Below are positions 34,096-43,732 of a stretch of DNA of 64,000 nucleotides, piece after piece (the stretch's first letter is position 1; the number at the start of each line of letters is the position of its first letter). Both the position numbers and the translations under genes were made by a program. The notes beneath the pieces are model-generated. The model was not told the origin of the DNA and did no database searches. It saw nothing but the letters and a program-made list of their open reading frames with translations. This DNA is from Caldisericia bacterium (GTDB lineage Bacteria > Caldisericota > Caldisericia > JAAYUI01). The DNA lies in assembly GCA_017999835.1 (NCBI GenBank), contig JAGNLA010000001.1, positions 225,227-289,226 on the forward strand, in the 5' to 3' direction.

Positions 34096-35120
34096 CCGCT
34101 ATGCCTGAAATGCGTGATCTCTCCATCATGAACGATGTATTCCTTGCCTTCAAGCCTGAGTTTGCCGCGTTCTTTGGCAACCTTGAGTGATGAGTCGCAG
34201 GCTTGGAAATCCTCCCAGGTGCAGCATTCGGCGCGGATGAAGCCTTTTGCGATGTCGGTGTGGATTTTGCCTGCTGCCGTGACTGCATTGTCGCCTTTTC
34301 TGATTGTCCAGGCGCGAGTTTCGTCCTCACCGGCAGTAAAGAACGTGTGGTAACCAAGCAAATCGAACACCTCGCGTATGACACGGTTTAAGGCTGGTTC
34401 CTTGATTCCATATTCCTCAAGGAAGGTTGACCTTTCCTCGGGCGGCAAAAGGGCAATGTCGGCCTCTACGGTGGCGCAGACGGCAATGTGCGGGATGCCG
34501 AGAGGGTCGAGGAAAGCGCTTGCCTTTTTCTCCTCTTCGGTTCCACCTTTTTCGTTGGTGTTTAGCACTGCAAAAATCGGGATTTTGGTGAAAAGCTGGA
34601 CACCGCGGAGGGTTTCCTTTTCCTTGTCATTAAGTTCGATATCTTTGACCATCTTGCCGTTGCCAAGACCATCGGCAAGTTTTTTGAGCGTTTCTGGGGT
34701 TGGGCCAGCATATTTTGGGTCGATTGTCAGTTTCTTTTCTTTGCCAAGAATGCCTTCGACAACCTCGAGATCAGTGAGGATGAGGATTTCTATCATGTCC
34801 TCAAGCTCTTTGAAACCGCCATCCTTGAAACAGGCGCAAACGGTTATGATTGCATCGACCTGTTTTACAAAGTTGAGGAAAGCTGAAGAGGAGCTACCCC
34901 TTTTGGTGTCCATCGACTGTGGGGGAGGGGCATCGATGAAGTTGATTGTTGCGTTGACCTGTTTTTTTGGCTTGAAGATTTGAGTCAGGTACTCGAGTCT
35001 TTCGTCCGGTATCTTTACAACAGCTTTTTTGCCAACCTCGTGACCTGGGTTGACCCCGGTTATGGCTGTAAACAGCGTCGTCTTTCCTGATTGTGGTGCA
35101 CCAATTATTCCAACTTCCAT
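34092..35120 (-). CDS. ychF: YchF/OLA1-type GTPase-family protein, divergent P-loop
   Basis: 342 residues. The P-loop reads GAPQSGKTT where typical YchF has GxPNVGKST, and the G3 site reads FIDAPPP instead of DxAGL. The G4-like segment is NTNEKG, and the C-terminal TGS/DUF933 part is clear (LGYHTFFTAGEDETRAWTIRKG, GFIRAECCTWEDF). YchF proteins bind ATP or GTP and associate with ribosomes and stress responses. The order and length fit the family; altered G3 residues make the catalytic mechanism uncertain. It lies downstream of rluD on the same strand. Confidence 0.85.
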   Translation of the reverse strand: MEVGIIGAPQSGKTTLFTAITGVNPGHEVGKKAVVKIPDERLEYLTQIFKPKKQVNATINFIDAPPPQSMDTKRGSSSSAFLNFVKQVDAIITVCACFKDGGFKELEDMIEILILTDLEVVEGILGKEKKLTIDPKYAGPTPETLKKLADGLGNGKMVKDIELNDKEKETLRGVQLFTKIPIFAVLNTNEKGGTEEEKKASAFLDPLGIPHIAVCATVEADIALLPPEERSTFLEEYGIKEPALNRVIREVFDLLGYHTFFTAGEDETRAWTIRKGDNAVTAAGKIHTDIAKGFIRAECCTWEDFQACDSSLKVAKERGKLRLEGKEYIVHDGEITHFRHSG

Positions 35121-35167
35121 CGCTTTATTCGTCCTCCTTTATGGAGCTAAGACAAGTTTAGGATTTG

Positions 35168-36067
35168 TCAGGCTCTTGTCAACCTCAGAGTGTTCAAGGT
35201 GTCTGCAAAAATCTTGGGTGGGTCAACCTTTATGTGGTAATGTCGCAGCTGATAGTCAAACTGCAGCTCTCCACAATGAAGCAGCTGACCATTGAGGCTG
35301 AAATTTGGATCGAGACCGCCATAGACTGGGTCACCTAAGATTGGGTGACTGATGTAGGTCAGATGAACCCTTATCTGGTGAGTCCTGCCGGTGACAGGCT
35401 TAATCATGACATAACTGAAACCTTTGAATTTCTCAAGCTCAGTCACTTTTGATATGGCTTCGCGACCATCGGCTTGAACCTGCATTTTCCAGCGTGCAGT
35501 CAGGTCGCGCCCGATTGGGGCGTTGATGATTACTCGATCTGATGAAAGGTGGCCTTTGCAGATGGCAAAATAATGCTTGCCCATCCTGCGTTCGTTGAAC
35601 ATCTTGGCAAAAGCCCTCATGGAAACGTCGCTTTTACAAACAATGATCAAACCGGAGGTGTCTTTGTCAAGCCTGTGAACGATGCCTGGGCGTTCGACGC
35701 CAACCATGTTTGAAAGTTTGCCTTTGCAGTGAAACATCATTGCGTTGACCAACGTTCCCGTGATTGTCTGTCCGGCAGGATGGGTCAGCATGCCCTGGGG
35801 TTTGTTGGCAACAAGAAAATCTTCTTCCTCATGCACAATCTGGACACCAAGGTCTTCGGCTACGAGCTCGTAAGGTTCAGGACGAGGAACCTCGAACTCT
35901 ATCTGTTCACCACCACGCAGCAGAAACGAAGGCTTGGCCGAGTCGCCATCGACTGTTATGATCCCTTCTTTTATCAGCTGGGCAAGCTTTGTTCGGGATA
36001 GCCTGTCGATTTTCTTGGCAAGAAAAACATCAAGCCTGACAGGTTCGCCATCGAATTCAATCAGCAT
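35168..36067 (-). CDS. rluD: RluD-family 23S rRNA pseudouridine synthase
   Basis: 299 residues. An N-terminal S4 RNA-binding domain (RLDVFLAKKIDRLSRTKLAQLI) precedes the catalytic domain with HRLDKDTSG, whose Asp is the nucleophile. KPVTGRTHQIRVHL and HPILGDPVYGG complete the family pattern. RluD modifies helix 69 of 23S rRNA; RluA/C relatives share these motifs, so the exact site is inferred. The start overlaps the cutA stop by seven bases. Confidence 0.92.
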   Translation of the reverse strand: MLIEFDGEPVRLDVFLAKKIDRLSRTKLAQLIKEGIITVDGDSAKPSFLLRGGEQIEFEVPRPEPYELVAEDLGVQIVHEEEDFLVANKPQGMLTHPAGQTITGTLVNAMMFHCKGKLSNMVGVERPGIVHRLDKDTSGLIIVCKSDVSMRAFAKMFNERRMGKHYFAICKGHLSSDRVIINAPIGRDLTARWKMQVQADGREAISKVTELEKFKGFSYVMIKPVTGRTHQIRVHLTYISHPILGDPVYGGLDPNFSLNGQLLHCGELQFDYQLRHYHIKVDPPKIFADTLNTLRLTRA

Positions 36068-36378
36068 TCAAGCTCTGATTTTGCCCAATCGAAATATTTC
36101 TTGTTCATTTGTGAAATCTCGAGAGTGATGACAGCCGGAACACTGTAGGGATGAGTTTCTTCTATGAAAGCTCGGAGCTGGTCGAGTTTGTTTTCGAGTG
36201 TTTTGAAATAGCAGACAAACTCAGGATGGTCCGCCATCTCGCCTTCGAACACATAAACCGACTGACACTCATAGATATTGACACAGCAGGCAAGATTTTT
36301 TTCAACGGCAATCATGGCTGCTTTTTTGGCTTCTTCCTTTGATGGATATGGGCTATAAACGATAAAGCTCTTCGTCAC
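36061..36378 (-). CDS. cutA: CutA-like protein
   Basis: 105 residues, the usual size. The ferredoxin-like fold elements and signature segments are present: EKNLACCVNIY, VYVFEGEMADHPEFVCYFKT and THPYSVPAVITL. CutA trimers were named for divalent-cation tolerance, but the molecular role is unsettled. It overlaps both neighbours: its start overlaps the stalk-protein stop (4 bp) and its end overlaps rluD. Confidence 0.93.
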   Translation of the reverse strand: MTKSFIVYSPYPSKEEAKKAAMIAVEKNLACCVNIYECQSVYVFEGEMADHPEFVCYFKTLENKLDQLRAFIEETHPYSVPAVITLEISQMNKKYFDWAKSELEC

Positions 36379-38123
36379 GGCGTTGAATCCGGATTCGGGT
36401 AGGTGATCGGGATCCTCTTGAACTCAGCAATCCAGTCAACTTTTGCGCCCATGCCTTCAGAAATGAGTCTCACAGGAACCATTGTTCTGCTGGATTTGAT
36501 TTCTGGAGGTGCATCAAGCTGCTTTTTTTCACCGTTGATGATGTAATCTGATTTCCCAATGAACAGTTCGATATGGACTTTGCCTTTTGTGCTTGAAACG
36601 ATGTCATAGGTTACTTTTTCGACCAGCTTGCCTGTTTCTTTTGGGAAGTAATCAACGGTTGCACCAAGTCTTTCGCCGATAAAGCGGAAGTTGACCATTG
36701 TCCTGTTGTTTTTTATGTAGGGAGGTGGATTAATCTCTTCTGGCCACGGATATCCGTTGACATAGGCAGTCTTTGAAGCGATCGTGAGCATTATAACAAC
36801 TGATTCCGCTGTTGAGTTTACTGTAAATGGACCCACCTTCGTCTGATCACCAAGTTCGTTTTCGGTTATTATTGTGTATTGTGCCGTCTGTCCTGGTGGA
36901 ACAGGAATTTCTAAGGCAAAATCGCCATTTTCATCTGCAACACCTTCGACCACACCAGTCTGACCTGATGGTATCAGGGTATACTCAATCCTTACTTTTG
37001 AACCAGGCGTTGCTTTGCCTCTTACAATATACTTGTCGCCAATAATTGATGCCTGGGGAGGTGTCCCTGATCCGACTTCCAATGTTGGTTTCATTGGGGT
37101 TGCCTTTGTTAAAGTGCCAACGCACTCATTGCTACATGCAAAAACTTCATCTGGTGGAACAATTGAGCAGATTCTGTAAGAATACGTAATTCCATTCTGA
37201 ACATTTTCATCCAAAAGTTCTCTTGGTGCTTCAACCAGGATTGGGAAATCGTGGATACATTTTGATTCCTCGTTTCCTTCTTTTCTGTAGACACGGTAGC
37301 CAGCAACTTTCGAGGCATCGGCTGGTGCATCCCAGGTCACCTTGACCTTGCCATCACCGGCAATGCATCTTACGTTTCTTGGAGCTTCCATCGGTTGAAG
37401 CCACCCCGAGCCCTGAACTTCATACATTACATTTGTAAAAAGCCTTGAAATTTCAATATTGTTTATCGCTTCACCGTTATCTCCAAGACTGATATATGCA
37501 GCTCTATATTTGCCGGAAATCGTTTCATTTCTACATTTCCAGTAAACAGGAGTGCCGTCATTTGTCATGGCAATGACTTTTGAAGTTGAATAAACCAATG
37601 GCTTTCTGATTGTGCCAAGATTGCACTGGAATGATTGTGCAACGTCCTTGACGCAAGGATCAGTCACGTCAACCACACGAACCATGGTCATGCCAATCCT
37701 TTTTTCTTCTGAAAGTTGCGCTCCAACAAGATTTTCTATCTGTTTGTTGTTCGCGCTTGGCGCAATGATGTCACCTGAAACAATCAGACCTGCAATACCA
37801 CATTTGACATATTCCGAAATCAATGTTTCTATCTTGTCTGGAATGTCATATTTGACGTTTTTCTCACAACCAAGAAGGCAAATGATATGATAATTCTCTG
37901 TTCTTAATTTCTGTTCTACGGCAGCAAAACTGACAACGCTGTCGTAAGTGTTGATGTAAGTAAAATGCTTCAGGATATTATTTTTCAGCGTGATTCCAAG
38001 ATCGCCTGGGCTGGAATAGACAAGAATTCTCAAATATGTCTTGTATTCACCATCGCCTTTTGCAGGAATGAAACCAGAAAAAAGAACTGCAATTATGATA
38101 CAAATAAAAAGGAGCTTTTTCAT
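36375..38123 (-). CDS. Secreted FnIII/stalk-domain protein
   Basis: 582 residues from ATG 38123 (AAGGAGGAG seven bases before; the frame's TTG one codon earlier is less likely). Signal peptide 1-24. The N-terminal ~220 residues have an alternating strand-helix look (YLRILVYSSPGDLG, HIICLLGCEKNVKYD, GIAGLIVSGDII) like a class I glutamine-amidotransferase or trehalose-utilisation-like flavodoxin fold. An FnIII domain follows (about 250-345), then an Ig-like module (about 350-425) and a C-terminal stalk pair (NRTMVNFRFIGERLGA, SRTMVPVRLISEGMGA). Surface or extracellular. No catalytic site identified. Confidence 0.78.
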   Translation of the reverse strand: MKKLLFICIIIAVLFSGFIPAKGDGEYKTYLRILVYSSPGDLGITLKNNILKHFTYINTYDSVVSFAAVEQKLRTENYHIICLLGCEKNVKYDIPDKIETLISEYVKCGIAGLIVSGDIIAPSANNKQIENLVGAQLSEEKRIGMTMVRVVDVTDPCVKDVAQSFQCNLGTIRKPLVYSTSKVIAMTNDGTPVYWKCRNETISGKYRAAYISLGDNGEAINNIEISRLFTNVMYEVQGSGWLQPMEAPRNVRCIAGDGKVKVTWDAPADASKVAGYRVYRKEGNEESKCIHDFPILVEAPRELLDENVQNGITYSYRICSIVPPDEVFACSNECVGTLTKATPMKPTLEVGSGTPPQASIIGDKYIVRGKATPGSKVRIEYTLIPSGQTGVVEGVADENGDFALEIPVPPGQTAQYTIITENELGDQTKVGPFTVNSTAESVVIMLTIASKTAYVNGYPWPEEINPPPYIKNNRTMVNFRFIGERLGATVDYFPKETGKLVEKVTYDIVSSTKGKVHIELFIGKSDYIINGEKKQLDAPPEIKSSRTMVPVRLISEGMGAKVDWIAEFKRIPITYPNPDSTP

Positions 38124-38218
38124 CAAACTCCTCCTTTCATTGTTTCATACGGAGAAACGGGCAATCTGGTTCAAAAACACAGATTACATCAGGAGATTAG
38201 TAGAAAAGTCCGATTTTG

Positions 38219-40363
38219 TCAAGAATTTGAGCCGCTGGACTTCACCCTTACAGGGGCATACTTCATGTTTAAAAGTTTTTTGCCAACAGATTTGAACTCG
38301 ATTTCTGCGTTGTCTCCACCAACAGAAACCACAGTTCCTTCGCCCCATGCCGAGTGGTCAACTATCTGACCAACCTGTACGACAACCGGCTCACGTTTTG
38401 GCAAAATCTTCGGAGGTGGAGTATTAAACTTTGGAACGACTTTGCTTGCCACATCTTTTTCCACAGCGTTCTGATTTATTTCTTTTAAAAACCTGGATGG
38501 TTCGGTCTTACGGGTTGACCCCCAAAGATGACGGTTAACAACGTTACTCAGGAATAGCATTTCTCGCGCACGAGTTATGGCAACATAAGCCAACCTTCGC
38601 TCTTCTTCGATGTCTTCGGCTGCTTCCATGGAACGCATGTGCGGGAACGTACCTTCCTCAAGTCCGGTCAGGAAAACGACTTTGAATTCGAGTCCCTTGG
38701 CCTGATGGACAGTTGTGCAGATAACCCTGTCAACTCCTTGCTCAACACCGTCCATATCCGTCAGAAGTTGAACCGTTGAAAGAAAAGCGTCAATACTCTG
38801 GTCTTCAGAAATCTTTTCAAACTCTGTTGCCAAATTCAAAAATTCTTCAACGTTTTCGGCTCTGCCCTGTCCTTCTTCGGTGCCATCCTTAAGATAGGCG
38901 ATCATGCCAATTTCGTTAATGACGTAAGAAACAACCTGACTTGCAGGAGCATTGTTTGCCTTGTCCCTGATACCATCAAGGATCTCAAGAAAATCTCGAG
39001 CTTGTGAGGCCGAGGCGCCTTTTATCTGACCTTGTTCGATTAACATTCTCATCGAACCTTCAATTGTTGTGTTGAAATTTTTGGCTCCAAGTTCCAAACT
39101 TATTTGAAATGCCGGCCCAAAACCTCGTTTTGGTACGTTCATTGCACGTTTGAAAGCGTTGGAATCCTTGGGGTTAAGTGAAGTTTTCAGGTACGCAAGT
39201 AGATCTTTTATCTCCTTACGCTCATAAAATCTCAAACCACCAACAATCCTGTATGGGGTGCCACTTGCGATAAACGCATCCTCGAAGGGTCGACTCTGGG
39301 CATTTGTGCGGTAAAGCACACAGAAATCACTGTAATTTCGCCCTTCTTCTCTAACAAGGGTTTTTATCTTCTGAGCCACGAAACTGGCTTCATCTGATGG
39401 TTCAAGACCTGTATAGAGTTTGATAGGATATTTGCCAGGAAGCGAGGCCACAAGCTCCTTTGGTTCCCTGTTTCGATTGTTCTTTACCAACTGATGGGCG
39501 GCATCAATGATGTCTTTTGTCGAGCGATAGTTTGTTTCAAGCTTGATGATCTTTGCGTCAGAATAGTTGTTCTTGAAGTCAAGCATGATGGCCGGGGTTG
39601 CCCCTCTAAATCTGTAAATCGACTGGTCATCATCGCCAACAATCATGATGTTGCCTGATTTGGCAAATAGTTTTATCAGTACATCCTGGGCAGGATTGAT
39701 GTCCTGGTGTTCATCGACAAGCACATATCGGAACTTTTTTTCATATTTCTCGCCGATTGAATCGATTGAAAGCAGTTTGATAGTGTTATTTATTAAATCA
39801 TCAAAATCCATTGCATTCATTTGCTCAAGGTTTTGCTGATAGAGCATATAAACTGCAGCAATCTGTTTTTGCGTTGGATTTATTGCTTTGCCTGCATACA
39901 TTTCTGGCGTCAAAAGATTATATTTTGCTTTCGAGATTGCCTGGGAAACGTTTCTGTAGTTGACAATCTTTGGGTCGATGTGCAGATCCAACATACACCT
40001 TTTAACCAAATCAGTGCTGTCTTCATCGTCAAAGATGGAGAACTTGCCCTCGTAACCAATATTGCCGCCATCAGCCTTGAGAATTCTGAGGCATATGGAA
40101 TGAAAAGTGCCTATCCATAAACCTTTGACATCTGACCCAATGAGTTTTGCAACTCTTTCCTTCATCTCGCCTGCAGCTTTGTTTGTGAAGGTGCAAGCTA
40201 CAATTTCTGACGGGTGAACGCCAAGGTCAGCGATAAGATGAGCAATTCGATAGGTTATTACTCGTGTTTTCCCTGATCCAGCGCATGCAAAAACTGCGAC
40301 TGGTCCATCGGTTGTCATCACGGCTTCAAGTTGAGCCGGATTAAGTTCTTTTTTTAAATCCAT
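38219..40363 (-). CDS. pcrA: UvrD/PcrA-family DNA helicase
   Basis: 714 residues, superfamily 1A, 3'-5'. Motif Q/I is LNPAQLEAV...ACAGSGKTR, Ia CTFTNKAAGEM, II LVDEHQDINPAQ, III GDDDQSIYRFRGA, IV LETNYRST, V TVHQAKGLEFKVVFL and VI AYVAITRAREMLF. The C-terminal tail ends in a Tudor-like VDHSAWGEGTVVSVGGDNAEIEF, as in PcrA. It acts in repair and in removing obstacles to replication. The start overlaps rpoD's stop by one base (TGATG), so it is coupled to the ppdK-dnaG-rpoD run. Confidence 0.95.
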   Translation of the reverse strand: MDLKKELNPAQLEAVMTTDGPVAVFACAGSGKTRVITYRIAHLIADLGVHPSEIVACTFTNKAAGEMKERVAKLIGSDVKGLWIGTFHSICLRILKADGGNIGYEGKFSIFDDEDSTDLVKRCMLDLHIDPKIVNYRNVSQAISKAKYNLLTPEMYAGKAINPTQKQIAAVYMLYQQNLEQMNAMDFDDLINNTIKLLSIDSIGEKYEKKFRYVLVDEHQDINPAQDVLIKLFAKSGNIMIVGDDDQSIYRFRGATPAIMLDFKNNYSDAKIIKLETNYRSTKDIIDAAHQLVKNNRNREPKELVASLPGKYPIKLYTGLEPSDEASFVAQKIKTLVREEGRNYSDFCVLYRTNAQSRPFEDAFIASGTPYRIVGGLRFYERKEIKDLLAYLKTSLNPKDSNAFKRAMNVPKRGFGPAFQISLELGAKNFNTTIEGSMRMLIEQGQIKGASASQARDFLEILDGIRDKANNAPASQVVSYVINEIGMIAYLKDGTEEGQGRAENVEEFLNLATEFEKISEDQSIDAFLSTVQLLTDMDGVEQGVDRVICTTVHQAKGLEFKVVFLTGLEEGTFPHMRSMEAAEDIEEERRLAYVAITRAREMLFLSNVVNRHLWGSTRKTEPSRFLKEINQNAVEKDVASKVVPKFNTPPPKILPKREPVVVQVGQIVDHSAWGEGTVVSVGGDNAEIEFKSVGKKLLNMKYAPVRVKSSGSNS

Positions 40364-42054
40364 CAGAGCATCGGCGCATTCTTGGCTTTTACTGACTGAC
40401 GAAGTTTTCTTATTGCTTTTGCTTCAATCTGCCTGATACGTTCCCTTGTAACCTTAAAAATCTGTCCGACTTCTTCGAGTGTATGCGGATACTCTGAATC
40501 AAGTCCAAAACGAAGTTTGATTATTTCGCGTTCTCTTGGCGAAAGAATTGCCAGAATTTGGTGCATTTGTTCACGGAAATATTTGTTGACAATGACCTCT
40601 TCAGGTGATCGAATCATCTTGTCTTCAAGGAAATCGCCAAGACGGTTGTCCTTTTCTTCACCAATTGGGGTTTCAAGCGAGAGTGGTTCTTGAGAAATCT
40701 TGAGGTATTCCCTGATTTTTCTGGTTGTTGTCCCCATTCTCTCTGCCAACTCGGCATAGTTGGGTTCCCTGCCAAGCTCCTGATATAATTCTCTTGAGAC
40801 CTTGGTTAGTTTGTTGATTGATTCGACCATATGGACAGGAACCCTGATAACCCTCGACTGATCTGCCAGCGCTCTGGTGATTGCCTGCCTGATCCACCAT
40901 GAGGCATAGGTTGAAAATCTGAATCCCTTGCGGAAATCAAACTTTTCGACAGCCCTTATAAGTCCGATGTTGCCTTCCTGGACGAGGTCAAGGAAGGAAA
41001 GGCAATGGCCGGTATATTTCTTTGCAATCGAGACCACAAGCCTAAGGTTTGCCTCGATGAGTTTTTTCTTAGCTTCCTGATTTCCCTGCTCAACTCTTTT
41101 TGAGAGTGCAACTTCACCCTGAAGCGTCAAAAGTGGGATCTTACCGATTTCACGCAGATACATCCTGATCGGATCGGAAACTTCCGATTCTTCCCCAGCA
41201 ACATAGGTTGTTGTGGTTGTGACCTCTTCTTCGACATACTCTTCTGGTTTTACCTCGCCTGACTTGTCCTCATCGCCAAACTTGATGCCGGCTTCAGTGA
41301 AAACGGTGTAAAGTTCATCGATTTGGTCAGGGCTGAGATTCATGGCGCCCATGAGCTCCATAATTTCACTGTAGCTTACAACGCCGTCTTTTCTATGGAT
41401 TATGATAATTCTGACAAGTTCAGGTATCTGAAGAAGTTTTTGCCTTATCGACTTTCTTTCTTGTGTAATACCTTTTATTTTTGAATCGAGAAGGAACTGA
41501 ACTTCGTCCAGCTCTTTTTGGGTGAGTTCTGCAACTTCGTCCCTCTCTTCTTCAACAAAACCTTCTTCTTCCTGGGACGTCTCCTCTTCGTCGCTGTCCA
41601 TTTTGATCGGTTTCACTTTTTCTTTTGCAGATTTAGCTTTTGAAACTTTATCTTTATCTTGAGGCTTTTCCTCTGGTTTTGCTTTCTTTTTCGTATCCTG
41701 CTCTGGCTCTTTTTTTGACTGAACAGACTTTGTTTTCTTTTCAGCTTCAAGTGGTGGTGAAACTTTTGTCTTTTCCTTCTCAGACTTCACCAGCTTTGAG
41801 GGTTGTTCTTTAGTTTTTGACTGAATTACCTGAGCATTTTTCTTGGTTTGATCGGTTTGAGCTTTTTCTTCGACTAGCCTTGTTGGCTGCTTAGCCTTTA
41901 TTGTCTTGGCAGCTTCAACTTTTTTGGGCTCAATTCTTCCCTTGGGATCAGCAGAACTGACTTTTTTGGTCACTGGCAAAACAGATTTTGCGTCTGTTTT
42001 CTTTGTCTGCGCCACTGTGTCTTTTTTTTCTTTATTCTTCTTTGTCTCTGCCAT
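40363..42054 (-). CDS. rpoD: Primary sigma factor with long Lys/Glu-rich N-terminus
   Basis: 563 residues. The conserved part has region 1.1-like sequence (about 180-255), 1.2 ([11 protein letters not shown]), 2 ([38 protein letters not shown]), 3 ([10 protein letters not shown]) and 4 ([21 protein letters not shown]). These match housekeeping sigma factors that read the TTGACA/TATAAT promoters seen here. The first ~170 residues are low-complexity Lys/Glu/Gln/Ser, ending in an acidic patch ([18 protein letters not shown]). In region 2, the usual N-R-G of KKYxNRGLSF is G-H-C. It overlaps dnaG by 23 bp; the dnaG-rpoD pairing is the classic macromolecular-synthesis arrangement. Confidence 0.96.
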   Translation of the reverse strand: MAETKKNKEKKDTVAQTKKTDAKSVLPVTKKVSSADPKGRIEPKKVEAAKTIKAKQPTRLVEEKAQTDQTKKNAQVIQSKTKEQPSKLVKSEKEKTKVSPPLEAEKKTKSVQSKKEPEQDTKKKAKPEEKPQDKDKVSKAKSAKEKVKPIKMDSDEEETSQEEEGFVEEERDEVAELTQKELDEVQFLLDSKIKGITQERKSIRQKLLQIPELVRIIIIHRKDGVVSYSEIMELMGAMNLSPDQIDELYTVFTEAGIKFGDEDKSGEVKPEEYVEEEVTTTTTYVAGEESEVSDPIRMYLREIGKIPLLTLQGEVALSKRVEQGNQEAKKKLIEANLRLVVSIAKKYTGHCLSFLDLVQEGNIGLIRAVEKFDFRKGFRFSTYASWWIRQAITRALADQSRVIRVPVHMVESINKLTKVSRELYQELGREPNYAELAERMGTTTRKIREYLKISQEPLSLETPIGEEKDNRLGDFLEDKMIRSPEEVIVNKYFREQMHQILAILSPREREIIKLRFGLDSEYPHTLEEVGQIFKVTRERIRQIEAKAIRKLRQSVKAKNAPML

Positions 42055-43729
42055 CTCTAGTTATTCTGTTGCGAATCCTCTCAAGATTTAGATACTCTTC
42101 CAATTCCTCTTTGGTTAAACAATCAATACTCTTGTTTCGCAACGCATCGAGCTTCGATTTTACCAAATCAATCCTGAGAGAGTTCAATAGATTGTCGCTC
42201 TCAGCTGGTGGTTCTTCGACCAGAAGCTTTGCAAAAAAAGAAAAAACCTCACTTTGCTCACCTTCATCAAGCAAGCAACTTTGTATTTTATCCAATTTAA
42301 AATCGTTTTCCAATAACATTTTTGTGAATTTTTGGCACATTTCATCCTGAAAATAGTTCTCAAAAAGATACGGTTTTATAAAACTAATTGAGTCTTTATC
42401 AGTTATTATTACCCTTAGGATCTCGTACTCATACTTTTGCCGGACACTTGTGACACTTAAACTTGTTTTCGGTTTTATTTCGACAACGTTATCAATGGTA
42501 GATCGAGGAATTTTAAGTAACATAGAAATTCGCTCAATTCCTTGATTTGTAACAACTCGGTCATTTGCAAGCTGAAGAACCTCTTTTGTTTTTTTTGCAA
42601 CTCGAGACTTGGCTGAAGCTGAGTCAGGTGACGATTCCTGGGTCAAAAAATAGCCTACTAGAAAATCTGTCGGTTCCGTGGCAGCTTCAAAAACTTCTTT
42701 TACTGCCTCGACACCTTTTTTTGCTAAATCGTCAGGATCTTTGACGTCCGTGGTTCTCATAACCTTACAGACAACTCCAGCCTGGAAGCAATTTCTGATG
42801 CCGGCTTCCGTCGCTTTTTGACCAGCTGAATCGTTGTCAAAGAACAAATATGCATCGACGCCAAGTTTTCGTAGCAACATGGCTTGGTTCAGGGTAAATG
42901 CTGTACCAAGCGATGCCACGGTTTCGGTGAAACCAACCTGATGCATCGATACCACATCCATGTAACCTTCGACGATTATTGCCCTGCCGTGGTGGGAGAT
43001 TGACTGCCTGGCCTGCTGCCAGCCGTAAAGATTGTTGCCTTTTTCAAAAATAGGCGTTGCCGGAGAGTTCAGATATTTTGGTTCACCTTCGCCAAGAATC
43101 CTGCCACCAAAAGCAACAACTCGTCCTCGAGTGTCAAGAATCGGAAAGGTCAACCGGTCACGCATATAGGCAAAACTTGAACCGTCAGCTCCAAACGAAA
43201 CCACACCGAGTTTTTTGGCCAGATCCATGTTGAATCCAGCCTTGTTGAGCATTGCCACCACATAGTCGCCGTTTGCCGGAGCGTAACCTATTTGGAATCT
43301 CTCAACGGTTTCGTGACTCAAACCCCTTTTTTGGCAATATTCCTGGGCTGTGGATGACTTTTTGAAATGATCCCTGAAAATTCCCTGCACGTATTCAACA
43401 AGCTCAAAATCCCTTGAAAGATCAGGTCCTCTCTTGATATGTTCAAGTTCAATACCTGCTTCTTTGGCAAGCTGCTGGAGTGCTTCAAAATAAGTCATGC
43501 CTTCAACTTTTGAGACGAAAGAAACAACGTCTCCTCCGGCTTTGCAGCCAAAGCAGTAGAACATGTTTTTGTCAGGAGAAACTGTGAATGACGGCGTGCG
43601 TTCGGCATGAAAAGGACAAAGGCCGAGATAGTTTCTCCCGGCCTTTTTCAGCTTCACATATCGCCCGACCACGTCAGTAATCGGAAGTCGGGCGTTTATC
43701 TCGTCAACCACACGGTTGCGGTCTGTCAT
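42032..43729 (-). CDS. dnaG: DNA primase
   Basis: 565 residues. It makes RNA primers for replication. The zinc finger is [11 protein letters not shown]...YCFGC. The RNA polymerase core with TOPRIM contains [28 protein letters not shown] and [11 protein letters not shown]. The C-terminal helicase-binding region (about 430-565) is divergent but present. It is three bases after ppdK's stop and overlaps rpoD, so the four-gene set ppdK-dnaG-rpoD-pcrA is one operon. Confidence 0.95.
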   Translation of the reverse strand: MTDRNRVVDEINARLPITDVVGRYVKLKKAGRNYLGLCPFHAERTPSFTVSPDKNMFYCFGCKAGGDVVSFVSKVEGMTYFEALQQLAKEAGIELEHIKRGPDLSRDFELVEYVQGIFRDHFKKSSTAQEYCQKRGLSHETVERFQIGYAPANGDYVVAMLNKAGFNMDLAKKLGVVSFGADGSSFAYMRDRLTFPILDTRGRVVAFGGRILGEGEPKYLNSPATPIFEKGNNLYGWQQARQSISHHGRAIIVEGYMDVVSMHQVGFTETVASLGTAFTLNQAMLLRKLGVDAYLFFDNDSAGQKATEAGIRNCFQAGVVCKVMRTTDVKDPDDLAKKGVEAVKEVFEAATEPTDFLVGYFLTQESSPDSASAKSRVAKKTKEVLQLANDRVVTNQGIERISMLLKIPRSTIDNVVEIKPKTSLSVTSVRQKYEYEILRVIITDKDSISFIKPYLFENYFQDEMCQKFTKMLLENDFKLDKIQSCLLDEGEQSEVFSFFAKLLVEEPPAESDNLLNSLRIDLVKSKLDALRNKSIDCLTKEELEEYLNLERIRNRITRDGRDKEE

Positions 43730-43732
43730 CTA

